A stretch of 56,835 nt of DNA from Chlorokybus atmophyticus (GCA_009103225.1 RHPI01002836.1:301515-358349), one strand, 5' to 3'. Shown: positions 18,484 to 29,416, counted from the stretch's first letter. The notes: a model not told the origin generated them from the letters alone. A program made the numbers and translations.

Positions 18484-20697
18484 TCAGAAAGAGGCTGCAA
18501 ACCAGATGGTCGTCTTACGTAGTGCTTCACTCCACTTCGGATTACCTCCCGGCAGCGAATGACGCGCCGCATAGCCGCGTACTTGACCTTGCTCCGCACC
18601 ACGGTGGAGTCCTTGAGACTGTGTGCGAACTCCGGCGCACTCTCCAGCACATCGTCCGTGTTCAAGATACGCGCATACACAACGTCGTTCCATCGTTTCG
18701 TCCCACATGGTGTTGTCCCCGTCCAAGATTAGGGTTAGGGTAAGTTCTCGCAGCTCAACTATATCACTGCTGACCGGATGCACCGGGCCATCCACACCTG
18801 ACAATGGCAACCTCACCGCAGTGCGATGCACGTCGTATGCAAGGCGCACGGTATCCGGCGCACTCCCAAAGGGCACGAGTAAGAGCATTGCCTTGCGTAG
18901 CACATCTTGAGCAGGAACATACAATGGAGTGCTGTGGTCCTTGTCAACAGGGATCGCTGCCATGTCACCGACAACATTTCCTGGCATACCACCGTGGAAA
19001 ATGGAGTACACCCTCAGGCGCAATATGCATCGACAGTACACATGCTCGTGCAACAGCATGCCGAACAATTGCGCGATGCCCATTTCACGTTCGCTGACGC
19101 GAAAGACCACGTTCTCTTGCTTCCCGCAAACGCACAATGTCATCCGTGGAACCCGCGATATGCCATTGCAATCACAGGTTGTATGCACTTCCTACCCACT
19201 GGGCAAACGCACGCATATCATTCAATTTGAATTGAAACTGCGAATTGCTACCCTCGAGCACAATTGCATACATGATGGCTAACATGGCAAATTGCAGCAT
19301 CAGCCCACAATGACAAACTGTATATAACCCCGCGTATGCTGATGGCCCTGAAGTGAGTCGCCACTTGTAACGCTGTTTTCTGGCTTGTTGCAGTTCATGG
19401 ACTGCAGCACGCCAACTACTCCACTGTGGTCCCTAACGGACAGCGGTTTCATTGAACCTTCTCCAATGAGAACGCAATCTCGTGCCTCTTCAGCGATAGA
19501 GAAACACGGATGCAACTCAATTACACGCCACAGAGCACGAGCCGCATCCATGCTGCGCGCTTGGAACCAACCCTTGCGGTTGAGGGGCTGCACTTCAGTC
19601 ACCTTCTCCAGGGTAGAAGGCCTGTAGTGCGTCATGTTGTGTGCTAACGCTCGCTCGCTGTCGCGAAGACCAGTGATGTGGTCCAGCTTGATCTGCTCCA
19701 CCATGCACACAAACCACTCCCACGCATTGTGATGGATGTACGTGAACTCGTATTCCTTCTTGTTCGTGTGCAACTCCAGGTGCTCGTGTACTTTGCGCTC
19801 GTATACATAGCACCAGTAGATCTCATGCGTGCCATGATTGACGATGTCCTCCAGCAAGTGCCCAGCCCCTGCCGCGTGCTCCAGCGCCTTGCTGTTCGTC
19901 CCCAAATACTCTTCAGACATGACTCGCCAGTGCCGCAGCAGGGCATCAACGTAGTTCATGTGGCCCCTGGTCCATCCGTCAACCCGTGTCACGTGATAGA
20001 ACATGCGGAATATCTCGTGCGCAGTCATGCATAGATCGCGCTCGACAGGGTGAGCAGGTCTGTAAGATACGGGATGACCAGCTGCACGAACTTCTAGTAC
20101 TCCTCCGCCTTCCACCAGCCAAGCCTGCAAGGTCGTTGCATAACTGGTCACGAACTGCCACCGTCAACACATGTGTGCTGGAAACGCGCTCATCTGGCAA
20201 TTCGTGCACATGATTATCGTATTTCAAACCACCAACCCTTCTACCAACAACACCTCACAAGACTTGCCTGGATGTAATTCCGTAAGGAAAACGACCAGCC
20301 TTTAGCTCGGTGGTAAGTGACTTTTGAAACGCCTCGAGACGGTCATGGACCCTCTTCCTGTCCGCTGGAGCCATTGCACTAGATCCACCTGTCTCTCCCC
20401 CCCCGAGCCAATTAAGCGCTTGCACAGCGACTTGGCCATGTTCTCAGCCAAGACATGCATAGTGTCAAACACCAGGTCAAGAACCGGGTCGAACTCGTAC
20501 AAGTGATACAAGCGCCACAGGGGACTGTATCCCTTCACGCTAGTGTTGAATCCAATTTCCTTGCGCACGGCCCATTCAGGCGCGATGCCCGAAGCGTCGG
20601 GTTCATGGCGGAGCGCAACCTCATGCATCTCCGCTGCATTCCGTGCAGGTGGGGGGTGACGGTTCAGCTCACGATTGAGTGAATACACGTAACGCTT
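18484..20697 (-). pseudogene. Tnp2-type (CACTA/EnSpm-like) transposase relic
   Basis: Read on the minus strand from 20697. KGYSPLWRLYHLYEFDPVLD with DTMHVLAENMAKSL matches the Tnp2 D-x-x-H region. EAFQKSLTTELKAGRFPYGI matches the following IGRIPS-like region, and WKAEEY/KFVQLVIPYLTDLL the ltxxeWk block. HLLEDIVNHGTHEIYWCYVY, then ER, matches the HDIxxFGPVYxxWxFxFER block of Tnp2/DUF4218 proteins. C-terminal frames go on to about 18484 (MGIAQLFGMLLHEHVYCRCI). Breaks: a G8 run at 20397-20404 where one more G would join two good frames, TAG within WKAEEY/KFVQ, and a frame change near 20070. The N-terminus is cut off at 20697 by the copia-2 fragment. The assignment rests on motif order, so a distant transposase family is possible. 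Confidence 0.65.
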
Positions 20698-23600
20698 GAT
20701 GCTGCTGTTGTTGGCTGCAGCCTGCTATTCCAGCTCATCACGCCTCCGTTCAGCTTAAAGACGTAGCCTGTAGTGGACCTCCTGCTATTGAGGTCACCAG
20801 CAAAATCCGAGTTGCAGTAGCGCTCCAACGCAATGCTCCCGCTCCCAAACTTGATGCCAACTGTTGCGCTCCCAGCAACATAGCGTAGTACTCCCTTTGC
20901 TGCTCTCCAGTGCTCCATGCTCGGTGCAGACATGTAGCGAGCAAGTACTCCCACAGCATGTGCAACATCGGGACGCGTGCACACTGCCAGATAGAGCATG
21001 CTGCCTACCAGCTCACCATATGGATACAGAGCCTTGTCGAGTACGTCCTCATCCTTTGCCTTGATAAGGGCAGTGCCAAGTGCCAACGGTGTGGTCGTGG
21101 TCTTCGCTTCAGTGAGCCCAAACTTGGTGACGAGTCTGCTCACCATTTGCTCCTGACTGATCTTGATTGTGCGAGCAGCCCTGTCGCGCTCAATCACCAT
21201 GCCAAGGAACCACTTGGCCTCTCCAAGATCATGGACTGAGAATGCTTGCTGTAGAGCAAGTTTCGTCCCCTGCAGGTGGTGCACCTGCCTGGCGGTGATG
21301 ATAATATCATCAACATACACGAGCAGCCAGACCTTGTTGTCTGCATAGATGAAGAGCCCAGGGTCTGCAGAGGATGCGGTGAAGCCAAGTGCCTCCAGCT
21401 CCTTGGTGAGCTTGATGTGCCACGTACGCGGTGCCTGTCGCAGCCCGTACAGTGCCTTGATCAGCTTGCACGCTGTGCCTCTCTCCCCTTCCTCATATCC
21501 AGGTGGTTGCTCGATGAAGATCTCCTCCTCCAGCTCTCCGTAGAGGAAGGCAGTCTTCACGTCGAGGTGATGCAGCTTGAGGTCCTCAGCAGCAACCGCA
21601 GCTAGCAGTGCACGGAAGGTGGTATGCTTACTTGCAGGTGCAGACACTTCGTTGAAGTCCACACCTTCCTGCTGCAAGAAGCCTTTTGCCACCAGTCTTG
21701 CCTTGTAGCGCTCAATGTTGCCCTGACCATCACGCTTCACCTTGAAGACCCATTTCACTGGAATGGTCTTCACTCCTTGCGGTAGCTGCTCCGGTGACCA
21801 AGTGTTGTTGGCATGGAGTGACGTAATCTCCTCGTCCATAGCACGCTGCCATTGCTCCGCATCCAGTGCTAACAATGCCTCCTCGTAGGTGCTTGGCTCC
21901 TCATTCTGCACACTGGCGACGTGTGCCTTGTGTAAGAATCAGGTGCCTTTCTCTCCCTCACTGGGTATTTCCGAGCTGCGTGCTCCTGCTGTTGGTACGG
22001 CTCCTCTTGGCCTGCTACAGCTGAGTCCTACTCACCCTTGTTGTTGATGATGGCTTTGCCTGTNTCCGGCTGTGCATCATCTTCAGGAAAGAAGCCTGCT
22101 TTTGGTTGTGATAATCCCTCGTGGAAAACCACCTCTCTGCTCACAATGATCTTCTGAGTGTCCTCGAGCAAGATCCTGTAAGCACTAGTCCATATGCCGT
22201 GCATCCAAACACACGCATACCACTCACATCTGGTGTTGCTCCATAGAAGTGCTCCCACGGAGTCTTCTGCTCTGAGCTCACCGGAGACCTGTTGCGATTA
22301 TAGTTGGCAGTGAGTACCGCCTCCTTCCACAAACTGTCTTCCATCTTTGTGTCGTTGAGCATGGCTCGAACACGCTCCAGGAGTGTCCTGTTGAGGCGTT
22401 CAGCTGCTCCATTCTGCTGCGGGGTGTAGGGTGCCGTTGTCTCGTGGCGTATGCCCTTGCTGGCGAAGAACTCCTTCAACTCCTTGTNCCGGTCACTCCT
22501 CATTGCCTTCATCTTGTTGCTAGACTGCGTCTCCAACAAGGCCGTAACTGTGCGCACAGCTCCAGCAACTTCTGACTTGAGCGTTAATGGAAAGATAATG
22601 GACAGCTTGCTGTAGTCGTCGAGGAATGTAGCAAAGTACCTGGCCCCTCCCTTCGCCACAATGCGCATAGGGCCACAGACATCCATGTGCACAAGCCCGC
22701 AAGGATGCTGACTGCTAGAAGAGGATGATGGGAATGGCATAGCATGCTGCTTTGCAACCAGGCATTGTTCACAAAGTGCACCTGACGCATTCTTGAGTTC
22801 TTCTGTGCTGAGATGGATGCCCTTGACCATCTTCTCAGCGACAAGGCGAGTGAGGTTGACGTAGCTGAGATGCCCGAACCTTCAATGCCACAATGTTGGC
22901 GACTCCTTGTCCTTCACCACCATGGCTTGAATGTCAATGTCTTTAGGGTGCTGCTCCACGTGGTAGAGCCCTCCCGGATCAGCGATTCCAACCATGTGCA
23001 CAACCCCATCAAGGATGACTGTGCAGCCACCCTTCCGAAATAGGATCTCCGCGCTTAAGCGCTCCGCAACCCTCACAGAGAATAGACTCGCAATAGCCTT
23101 AGGAACATGCAGGACGTTGCGTAACAACACCTCGCGTAGTGTGTTACCAACCTTGCACTGGAGTCGTACGTTGCCAACTCCCTCAGCCACCAGTACTTCG
23201 CCACCGAAGCCCGCCACCTTAATTGTGGACGTCAGCTTCCTGTAGCCCTCCATCACCTCCTTGTTTGGTGTGAGATGACGATCGCAGCCAGAGTCCACCA
23301 CCCAGAAAGCTGTGCCCGCCCTCGAACTGGATGCAGTGAAGGCGACATGTTTCTCCTTGTGTTGGTGCTCGTTGCCGCTGTTGCTGGTGCTTGCTCTAGG
23401 TTGCCCCTGTTGTTTCTTCCTACACTCTTTCACAATGTGCCCCGTCCAACCACACCAGTGGCATGTGAGGTCTTTATGACGAGGATTGCCTGGCTTGTGG
23501 CCCTTGTACTTCTCTTCATGGTTGCTCTTCTTTGCGTGCTTGCCGGTCTAGAAGGCAACGGCATCCACTTGCTCGTCCTTCTTCACAACCCTCTCCTCCA

Positions 23601-23700
23601 CGGTGAGCAGCTTCGGTAGCACATCGTCCAACGTCAACTCCGATGATGACATCTCCAGCAGGGTTGCGACGACCTCATACTCTGCTGGTAGCCCTGCAAC
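20698..23700 (-). pseudogene. copia-2 gag(C-term)-protease-integrase-RT-RNase H
   Basis: On the minus strand in order: Gag C-terminus (GLPAEYEVVATLLEM near 23690), CCHC knuckle CHWCGWTGHIVKEC near 23450, protease WVVDSGCD, GAG-pre-integrase, and integrase with LVHMDVCGP, MRSDR and NGAAERLNR. Then come RT (KARLVAKGF, VYVDDIII) and RNase H up to LQPTTAAS, where the sequence stops against the Tnp2 relic. Breaks: TAG after QVDAVAF, a stop after SPTLWH near 22882, a deletion of about 30 residues in the integrase C-terminus near 22190, the TAG and frameshift shared with 470-2236, and single N at 22064 and 22488. Its 5' part (LTR, leader, Gag start) lies at 33530-33018 and 24572-25060, separated by later insertion and inversion. 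Confidence 0.9.
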
Positions 23701-24108
23701 AACTCAGCTCAAGAGAAGGTGACGAAGAGCGTGTCACATGCGAGTGGTGGAGTGATTCCATGTGTGGAGGTTGCTGGTGGTGTTAAGAAGGCTGAAGGTG
23801 CAGTTCCGGAGCCCGTGGGAGCCAAAGGAGGCGTTGGCATCAGCAAGGACAAGAAGGAGAAGCATGGTGGTGGTGGTGTGCAGGACGTTGCCGAGAGTGA
23901 GCACGTGGGAGCACATGCAAATGACCATGAGAGTTGCAATAAGGGTGTGCAAGTGAAGAGCTTCAAGGAGGCGCTCATGAGAGGTGCGGGAAGTGTTTTT
24001 AAGATGGTTGGAAGAGCAAAGGATGGCGTGGGAGTTCGTCGCACAGAAGTACGCAAGGAGTTGGCATCGAAGGTGTCAAAGGCCAAGCTGCCCGCGTGGG
24101 AGTGTTGA
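23701..24108 (+). CDS. copia-1 lysine-rich C-terminal tail (inverted segment)
   Basis: Open frame ending PAWEC, with its stop formed by the first bases of the LTR (TGTTGA, 24103-24108). About 135 residues, rich in Lys, Val, Gly and Glu: GGVKKAEGAVPEPVGAKGG, ISKDKKEKHGGGG, KSFKEALMRGAGSVF, RTEVRKELASKVSKAKL. No integrase, RT or RNase H motif is present. It is preceded by a polypurine tract and LTR in the normal order, so it is the 3' end of the copia-1 coding region. If the segment 23701-25060 is turned round, codon AAC at 23701 follows AAG at 25061 of the minus-strand copia-1 frame without loss of frame. The function of the tail is unknown; basic composition suggests nucleic-acid binding, which is inference. 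Confidence 0.7.
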   Translation, partial: NSAQEKVTKSVSHASGGVIPCVEVAGGVKKAEGAVPEPVGAKGGVGISKDKKEKHGGGGVQDVAESEHVGAHANDHESCNKGVQVKSFKEALMRGAGSVFKMVGRAKDGVGVRRTEVRKELASKVSKAKLPAWEC

Positions 24109-24571
24109 GGATATTCTTGTATCCGGTCAGCTTGCCTTGTGGATAAGAATAGCCGCGAGAAGATTCAGGCGCAAGAAGGTTCAAGTCGAGAAAGGTCCAG
24201 GCGAGGACTTCAGTCGAGAAGGTTCCAGGCGCGGAGTCGAGTCCGGAGTCTGGAGACTTCCAGGCGCTGTAGAAGAAACGTTGTAGCTCGGTGGTTACGT
24301 CATTGTATGGCGCGTGTTGTAGCTTGTTGAAAAGCTCTTGAAAGTAGCTACGTGTTGCAACTTGGAGCGCAGAAATCGGTTGAGTGTAGAAGTCGTGGTG
24401 GCTTCTAGAGTAGACAGGTGCAGAACTGGCGGGTATAAAAGCCCGCGGTGTGACTTTGTTGTAATCCTTAGAAAGCCTTTTGGATCAGCCTTGTGTGTAT
24501 GCTCTGGTAGAGTGTGTGTACTTGTGCTTGCACCAACTCCATGCATGGTCAGTAGTGTCCGAATCTCAACA
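24103..24571 (+). repeat. copia-1 LTR, copy b (3' LTR)
   Basis: 469 bp, TGTTGAGG to TCTCAACA, after polypurine tract GCGTGGGAG. It is followed by AGCCT, the same five bases that precede the opposite-oriented copy c (33018-33022 read on the minus strand). The two are therefore the ends of one insertion, now in opposite orientations. TATAAAAG lies near 24435. Confidence 0.9.
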
Positions 24572-25060
24572 AGCCTTGGGTGTCAACTGCAAGTGAAGGC
24601 AGGCACGACAAAGATGGAGGCGACCTATGACAAGGGGCAGATTGCAAAGCTGGACACCGACAACTACAACACATGGTGCGTGGAGATGAAGGCCTTGCTC
24701 ATCCATAAGAAGGTGTGGAAGTATGTTGATCCGAAGGCACCACCACCAACACCAGGAGCGAACACTGTGTGGTCAGAGCATTCAGTAGAAGCACACTCTT
24801 TGCTTGTGTTGAACTGCAAACCGCATCACTTTCCCATGCTCACTGCATGTGATGATGGTAGACAAGCTTGGGAAAAGCTATCAGCCGTTTTCAGAGCCAA
24901 GAACAAGCCAGAAAATTGCAGCTACGCAAGCAGCTGAGCGCACTCAGGAAGAAGGCAGCAGAACCCATCACAAAGTATGTTGCACGCGCGAGAGAGCTGT
25001 GGGCGGACCTTATCAACGTCGGCCACGACATGGGGGAGACGGAGGTTGTGCTGGCGCTCC
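24572..25060 (+). pseudogene. copia-2 Gag N-terminal part (inverted segment)
   Basis: Starts at ATG 24613 (MEATYDKGQIAKLDTDNYNT, then W), the usual start of copia Gag. It goes on through WEKLSAVFRAKNK and, after a frameshift near 24930, through RKLQLRKQLSALRKKAAEPI, then TKYVARARELW, to ETEVVLAL at 25060. The next expected residues (AGLPAEYE) are found on the minus strand from 23700, so this is the first part of the Gag whose C-terminus is in 20698-23700. No primer binding site separates it from the LTR to its left; that LTR belongs to the inserted copia-1. Confidence 0.8.
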
Positions 25061-25162
25061 CTTATGAGTAACAGGCTCGACCTTGGCCTTCTTCTTCATT
25101 CTCTTTACAACCGGTGCTGACTTGGACACCTCCACCTTCGTCTTCTTGTGCACGTCCGCACC
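25061..25162 (-). CDS. copia-1 coding piece between the gypsy and the inversion breakpoint
   Basis: Minus-strand frame GADVHKKTKVEVSKSAPVVK, then RMKKKAKVEPVTHK. It joins the protease frame at 31205 (KEVKG|A) when the gypsy and one GCACC duplication are removed, and joins the tail at 23701 when the inversion is undone. Lys/Val-rich like the tail. Confidence 0.75.
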
Positions 25163-25834
25163 TGTGACGGTGCTCGTGCCTTGTCACCTGTGAGTTGGTC
25201 CAATCCACAACCCTCTCACCAAGACACGGTATTCACACCGGAACCTTGCCCCCTCTGCCAAGCACACACGCGCGCCCCGCCACTCGCGTACGCACGCGCA
25301 TGCGCTTGAAGCTACACACCGACTTGTGTAGCGCCTTGGATCGTCACACAAGCAAGCACACACCAGTGGACACACGCTAGCAACCTCTTCTAGCCACCAC
25401 CAAGCTTGCACACAAGAAACTAGGGAGCTAAAGGTTGTATTGCAAGTTGTAGAATGTCACTTTTATACCTACCAGTCTGCACATGCTACTGTCTAGACGA
25501 TTCTAGCGCTAGACGGAACTAGAAGCTAAGATATTCTTGCATAATCTTGTAGTAAACTTTTAGACCTTTCCAACGCACCAAAGATCTCCTAATTTGCTGC
25601 TCATATGGTCAAGTTATACTACTTGGCGCCAGGCCCTTCCAGAAATCTGGTCGAGCCCTTCTCGACTGGCCCTCCGTTTTCTGGCACCTTCCGGACTGGT
25701 CTTGGGGCCCCGGTCGATATCCGCGGCAGACTCATAACTCGCCGATATCCGCCACAAGTCATTAAAAACATGTACCTTACAAATAAGGCCTAAAACGGCC
25801 ATGAAAATCACAGAATTTGGCCTTGACTGTTACA
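25163..25834 (-). repeat. gypsy 3' LTR
   Basis: TGTAACAG...GTCACA on the minus strand. TATAAAAG on the minus strand at 25460-25467. The pol stop codon TAA is formed by the first bases of this LTR (TGTAAC). Confidence 0.95.
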
Positions 25835-28800
25835 CTCCTCCCCCCCCAGGTGAGCTTCGTCCTCGAAGCTCGCGAGGTTGTCGTCGAGCAAGATAGGCAC
25901 GCACAACGTCTTGAGCATTAGTCAAGTGTGCCTCTGGCTCCCAGGATGCTTCATGCAACGGATAGCCCTTCCATTTCACTAAGAACTTGCGTACGCCATG
26001 CACAAACTTCTCACCAAGGATGTCTTCTACCTCCCACTCGGGTTCACCGTCTGTGCCAACTTCGGGGGGCGGCCTTTCTGGTGGTTGTCCTCGATATGCT
26101 TTTAGAAGGGAGACGTGAAAAACGGGGTGCACACGCATGGTGTCGGGTAGCTCCAACTTGTACGCCACGTCCGAGATAACTTTGCTGACCTTAAATGGTC
26201 CCAACCAGCGTTCATTCAGCTTGCGAACTCCCGTACGCACCTGGACGTGCTTCGCGGAGAGTAACACAATGTCGCCTTCCTGAAACGTGAGGTGTCGGCG
26301 ATGCGCGTCCGCGTACTGCTTCTGCCGATTTTGTGCCACCAATAACGCATCCCTAGCTGCCTTGTTAATGTCCGCGCACTTTGTAAGGAAGTCATTAGCT
26401 GCCTCCACACGCACGTCATGTCGTCGCGGTGTCCATGCCGTCAACGGTGTCAATGGATGTTGCCCGTAGTTCATAAGGAAGGGAGTGACACCTGTGCTTG
26501 CATTGTGGTGGTTGTTGATCGCAAACTCAACCAACTCAAGCAGCTCCTCCCAATTGTCTTGTCGCGCGTTAACGTAGCAACGCAGCATGTCCTCGATCAC
26601 ACGGTTGGCCCGCTCCGTTTGCCCATCAGTTTGCGGGTGGAATGCCGTGCTAAACTTCAGTGTGGTACCCAGTGCACTATGCAGCGCCTCCCAAAACTTA
26701 CTTGTAAAGCGCGGGTCGCGATCACTCACAATGCTTCGTGGTAATCCATGAGAACGAAATACATGCTTCACGAACAAGCGTGCTGCCTCCGGTGCCGTGC
26801 AAGACTCACTACACGGTGCCAAGCGTACCATTTTGCTGGTTTTATCGACGAACACAAGTATAGCGTCGTACCCTTCTTTTGTCTTTGGTAGCCCCGTGAT
26901 AAAGTCCATGGTAACTTGCTCCCACTTGGACAATGGCACAGGGAGAGGTTGCAGCAACCCACCTGGCTTTTGGTTGCTTGCCTTCACCCTTTGGCATGCG
27001 TCGCACAACGCCACGTAGTCGCGCACATCGCGATGCATCTCTCGCCAGTAAAAACGCTGTTTTAAGCTTGCCAAAGTCCTTTCCAACCCTTGGTGACCAG
27101 CAATGGGCACATCATGAGCTTCCTTCAGCAACTTCACACGGATATGCGCGACGTTGGGGATGTACAAGCGCCCATGGTGCCACAGCAGCCCGTCGCGCAT
27201 TGACCAGTGCCCACTTGTGTCCGTAGCTGTATTTTCCAGCTCTTGCAACACTTTCATACCCTCCGTGTCTTCACGAAGCACTTGCCGAATCTGGTCGGTC
27301 CACTCGGGCTGCACTTGAGCGAGTGCCTCAATTGCATTAAGCCGGCTCAGCGCGTCAGCAACACCATTTGACGTACCGGGCTTGTACTTGATATCGAAGT
27401 CAAAAAGTTGAAAGAACTCAAGCCATCGAGCTTGTCTGCGACTCAGATGAGGTTGTGTTTGTAAGTACCTCAGTGGAGAGTGATCCGTCTCAAGCACGAA
27501 CTTTTTGCCTTCCAAAAAACAACGCCATTGTCGTAGCGCCATGACTTGCGCTAAAAGTTCCTTCTCGTGCACGGGGTAATTCAGCTCCGCACCACGCATC
27601 TTCTTGCTGAAGAATGCTACTGGTTGAAGGCCGTTGCCATGGTCTTGCTGCAAAACAGCTCCTACGGCTGTGTCGGATGCGTCGCAAGCCAAAATAAATG
27701 TCTTTTCCATGTTGGGGTGAGCCAGGACTGGTGCCTCCGTCAGCGCCTTCTTCAACGCAGCAAATGCATGTTCCTCTGTTGCTGACCAGCTCCAATGCTT
27801 TCCCTTCTTGAGTAGGGTAGTCAAGGGAGCAGCTATGCGCGAAAACCCCATGATAAACTTGCGATAATACCCCGCAAGGCCTAAAAAGGACATCACCTCC
27901 TTTACATTGGTCGGGGCAGCCCACTCGCGCACCACCTGCACTTTGTTGGGGTCCGGCTTGATGCCTTCATGCGACACAATGTGGCCTAGGTACTCCACCT
28001 CTCGAAGCAAGAATTTGCACTTTTGTAGCTGGGCGTACAACTTGTGTTCGCGCAAACGCTGCAACACGCGCCGTAGAAGTGCCACGTGCTCCTCCTTTGT
28101 TGTCGCGTACACCAAAATGTCGTCGAGGTACACGAGGACTCCCTTACCAATCAAGTCAGCAAAAACGCTGTTCATAAGCGTTTGAAATGTTGCCGGTGCG
28201 TTCGTAAGTCCGAAGGACATGACCAACCACTCGTAGTGCCCATAACGTGTGTTAAAAGCTGTTTTCTCCACATCCTCGGGCGCGATGCGAATTTGGTGAT
28301 AACCTCCAGCAAGATCAAGTGTTGTGAAGTACTGCGCACCTTGCAATTGCTCCAGCAACTCGTCGATACGTGGGAGTGGAAAGCAATTCCTCTTCGTGAT
28401 GTTGTTGAGAGCTCGGTAGTCGACGCACATGCGCAAGCTCCCGTTCTTCTTTCGTACAAACAAAATAGGTGCACCATAGGGGGACTTACTAGGCCTGATG
28501 TAGCCTCTTTTCAGCAAGTCCGCCACCTGCCTCTCGGCCTCTTCCAGTTCCAAAGGTGACAACTTGTATACGGGTCGATACGGTGGCTTGTGCACGCCCT
28601 CAATCAGCTCCACACGGTGGTCTACGCTCCGTGGAGGTGGTAGACCAGATGGAAGTCCGTCCACCATGATATCTTGGTATTCTTTAACAAGTTTACACAC
28701 CTCGGGGTCCATAGTAGCCGTCTGAACATCGTCACTCAGCTCCGGTGCTGACTTTGCAGTGTTTTCGCGCACCACGCACAACCATGCAGCCTTTGCCTTC

Positions 28801-29363
28801 CGTGGAGACAATAACTTCCTCGATTGCACATAAGAGATCTGGGCAATTGTCGTACCACCTAATTGTGCGTGCCGCGCCTCGATGACGTCCGATGCAGCTT
28901 GAATGGACTCTCCACCGTTTCGCTCGATGGTGAGCACGCGCTTCCTCCAATTGATGGCTGGATTATGTTGCCATAGCCACGGTAGTCCCAAAATCCCATC
29001 AAACCCGTTCCGTAGGGTGATGCAGCAAAACCGCATGCTCTCCTTCATCTTCCCAATGCAAACGCACAACTCTTTGGTCATAAACGCAGCGCCATCACCT
29101 TCAGAGGGTGGCTCTCCATCAGCGAGCTTCACTTCACCTCCTCGTAATGACGAAAGCCAACCGTAACGCCGCGCAATATCAATACTCATAAAGTTGCTGT
29201 TGGCACCGCTATCAATCATGAGCTTACACTCTCTCCATCGTCCTTGGTCATCGCAAATGTGTGCTCGAAGCCCGAAGTACTTTGTTGTCTCCTCGTTTGC
29301 ATAACTCACAACCATTGGCGCGTTCAAAGCCATCTCTTCTTGCTTGTTTAATGGAAATGTCAC
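25830..29363 (-). CDS. pol: gypsy Pol: protease-RT-RNase H-integrase-chromodomain
   Basis: 1177 residues from the first Met; the frame is open upstream to 29477. Aspartic protease with MIDSGANSNF (DSG 51-53). RT about 260-440, with DYRALNNITKRNCFPLPRID and YLDD at 412-415. RNase H about 555-675 (CDAS at 560-563, TDHS, ADALSR). Integrase zinc site H750, H757, C787, C790, and D820, D881, E917 in D,D35E spacing. Chromodomain about 1109-1160 (WEVEDILGEKF, FLVKWKGYP, SWEPE). All key residues are present. Pol lies in the -1 frame relative to Gag with a 60-nt overlap, so it is probably made as a Gag-Pol fusion by -1 frameshifting. Candidate slip sites in the overlap (GGAAAAC, CTTCCCCC) are not canonical. 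The stop codon lies in the LTR. Confidence 0.96.
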   Translation of the reverse strand: MTFPLNKQEEMALNAPMVVSYANEETTKYFGLRAHICDDQGRWRECKLMIDSGANSNFMSIDIARRYGWLSSLRGGEVKLADGEPPSEGDGAAFMTKELCVCIGKMKESMRFCCITLRNGFDGILGLPWLWQHNPAINWRKRVLTIERNGGESIQAASDVIEARHAQLGGTTIAQISYVQSRKLLSPRKAKAAWLCVVRENTAKSAPELSDDVQTATMDPEVCKLVKEYQDIMVDGLPSGLPPPRSVDHRVELIEGVHKPPYRPVYKLSPLELEEAERQVADLLKRGYIRPSKSPYGAPILFVRKKNGSLRMCVDYRALNNITKRNCFPLPRIDELLEQLQGAQYFTTLDLAGGYHQIRIAPEDVEKTAFNTRYGHYEWLVMSFGLTNAPATFQTLMNSVFADLIGKGVLVYLDDILVYATTKEEHVALLRRVLQRLREHKLYAQLQKCKFLLREVEYLGHIVSHEGIKPDPNKVQVVREWAAPTNVKEVMSFLGLAGYYRKFIMGFSRIAAPLTTLLKKGKHWSWSATEEHAFAALKKALTEAPVLAHPNMEKTFILACDASDTAVGAVLQQDHGNGLQPVAFFSKKMRGAELNYPVHEKELLAQVMALRQWRCFLEGKKFVLETDHSPLRYLQTQPHLSRRQARWLEFFQLFDFDIKYKPGTSNGVADALSRLNAIEALAQVQPEWTDQIRQVLREDTEGMKVLQELENTATDTSGHWSMRDGLLWHHGRLYIPNVAHIRVKLLKEAHDVPIAGHQGLERTLASLKQRFYWREMHRDVRDYVALCDACQRVKASNQKPGGLLQPLPVPLSKWEQVTMDFITGLPKTKEGYDAILVFVDKTSKMVRLAPCSESCTAPEAARLFVKHVFRSHGLPRSIVSDRDPRFTSKFWEALHSALGTTLKFSTAFHPQTDGQTERANRVIEDMLRCYVNARQDNWEELLELVEFAINNHHNASTGVTPFLMNYGQHPLTPLTAWTPRRHDVRVEAANDFLTKCADINKAARDALLVAQNRQKQYADAHRRHLTFQEGDIVLLSAKHVQVRTGVRKLNERWLGPFKVSKVISDVAYKLELPDTMRVHPVFHVSLLKAYRGQPPERPPPEVGTDGEPEWEVEDILGEKFVHGVRKFLVKWKGYPLHEASWEPEAHLTNAQDVVRAYLARRQPRELRGRSSPGGGGV
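25835..25850 (-). other. gypsy polypurine tract
   Basis: Minus-strand GGGGGGGGAGGAG immediately before the 3' LTR; primes plus-strand DNA synthesis. Confidence 0.85.
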
Positions 29364-29416
29364 AGCATCCGTCCGTGCATGAGGCTCCTTCCTATCCCCA
29401 GCAGTAGCCTCCTCAC

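Noticed and set aside
1-24571. LTR copies a and b as the two ends of one 24-kb element
   Set aside because: Copy b pairs with copy c through the identical AGCCT duplication; copy a borders copia-2 pol and belongs to another insertion.
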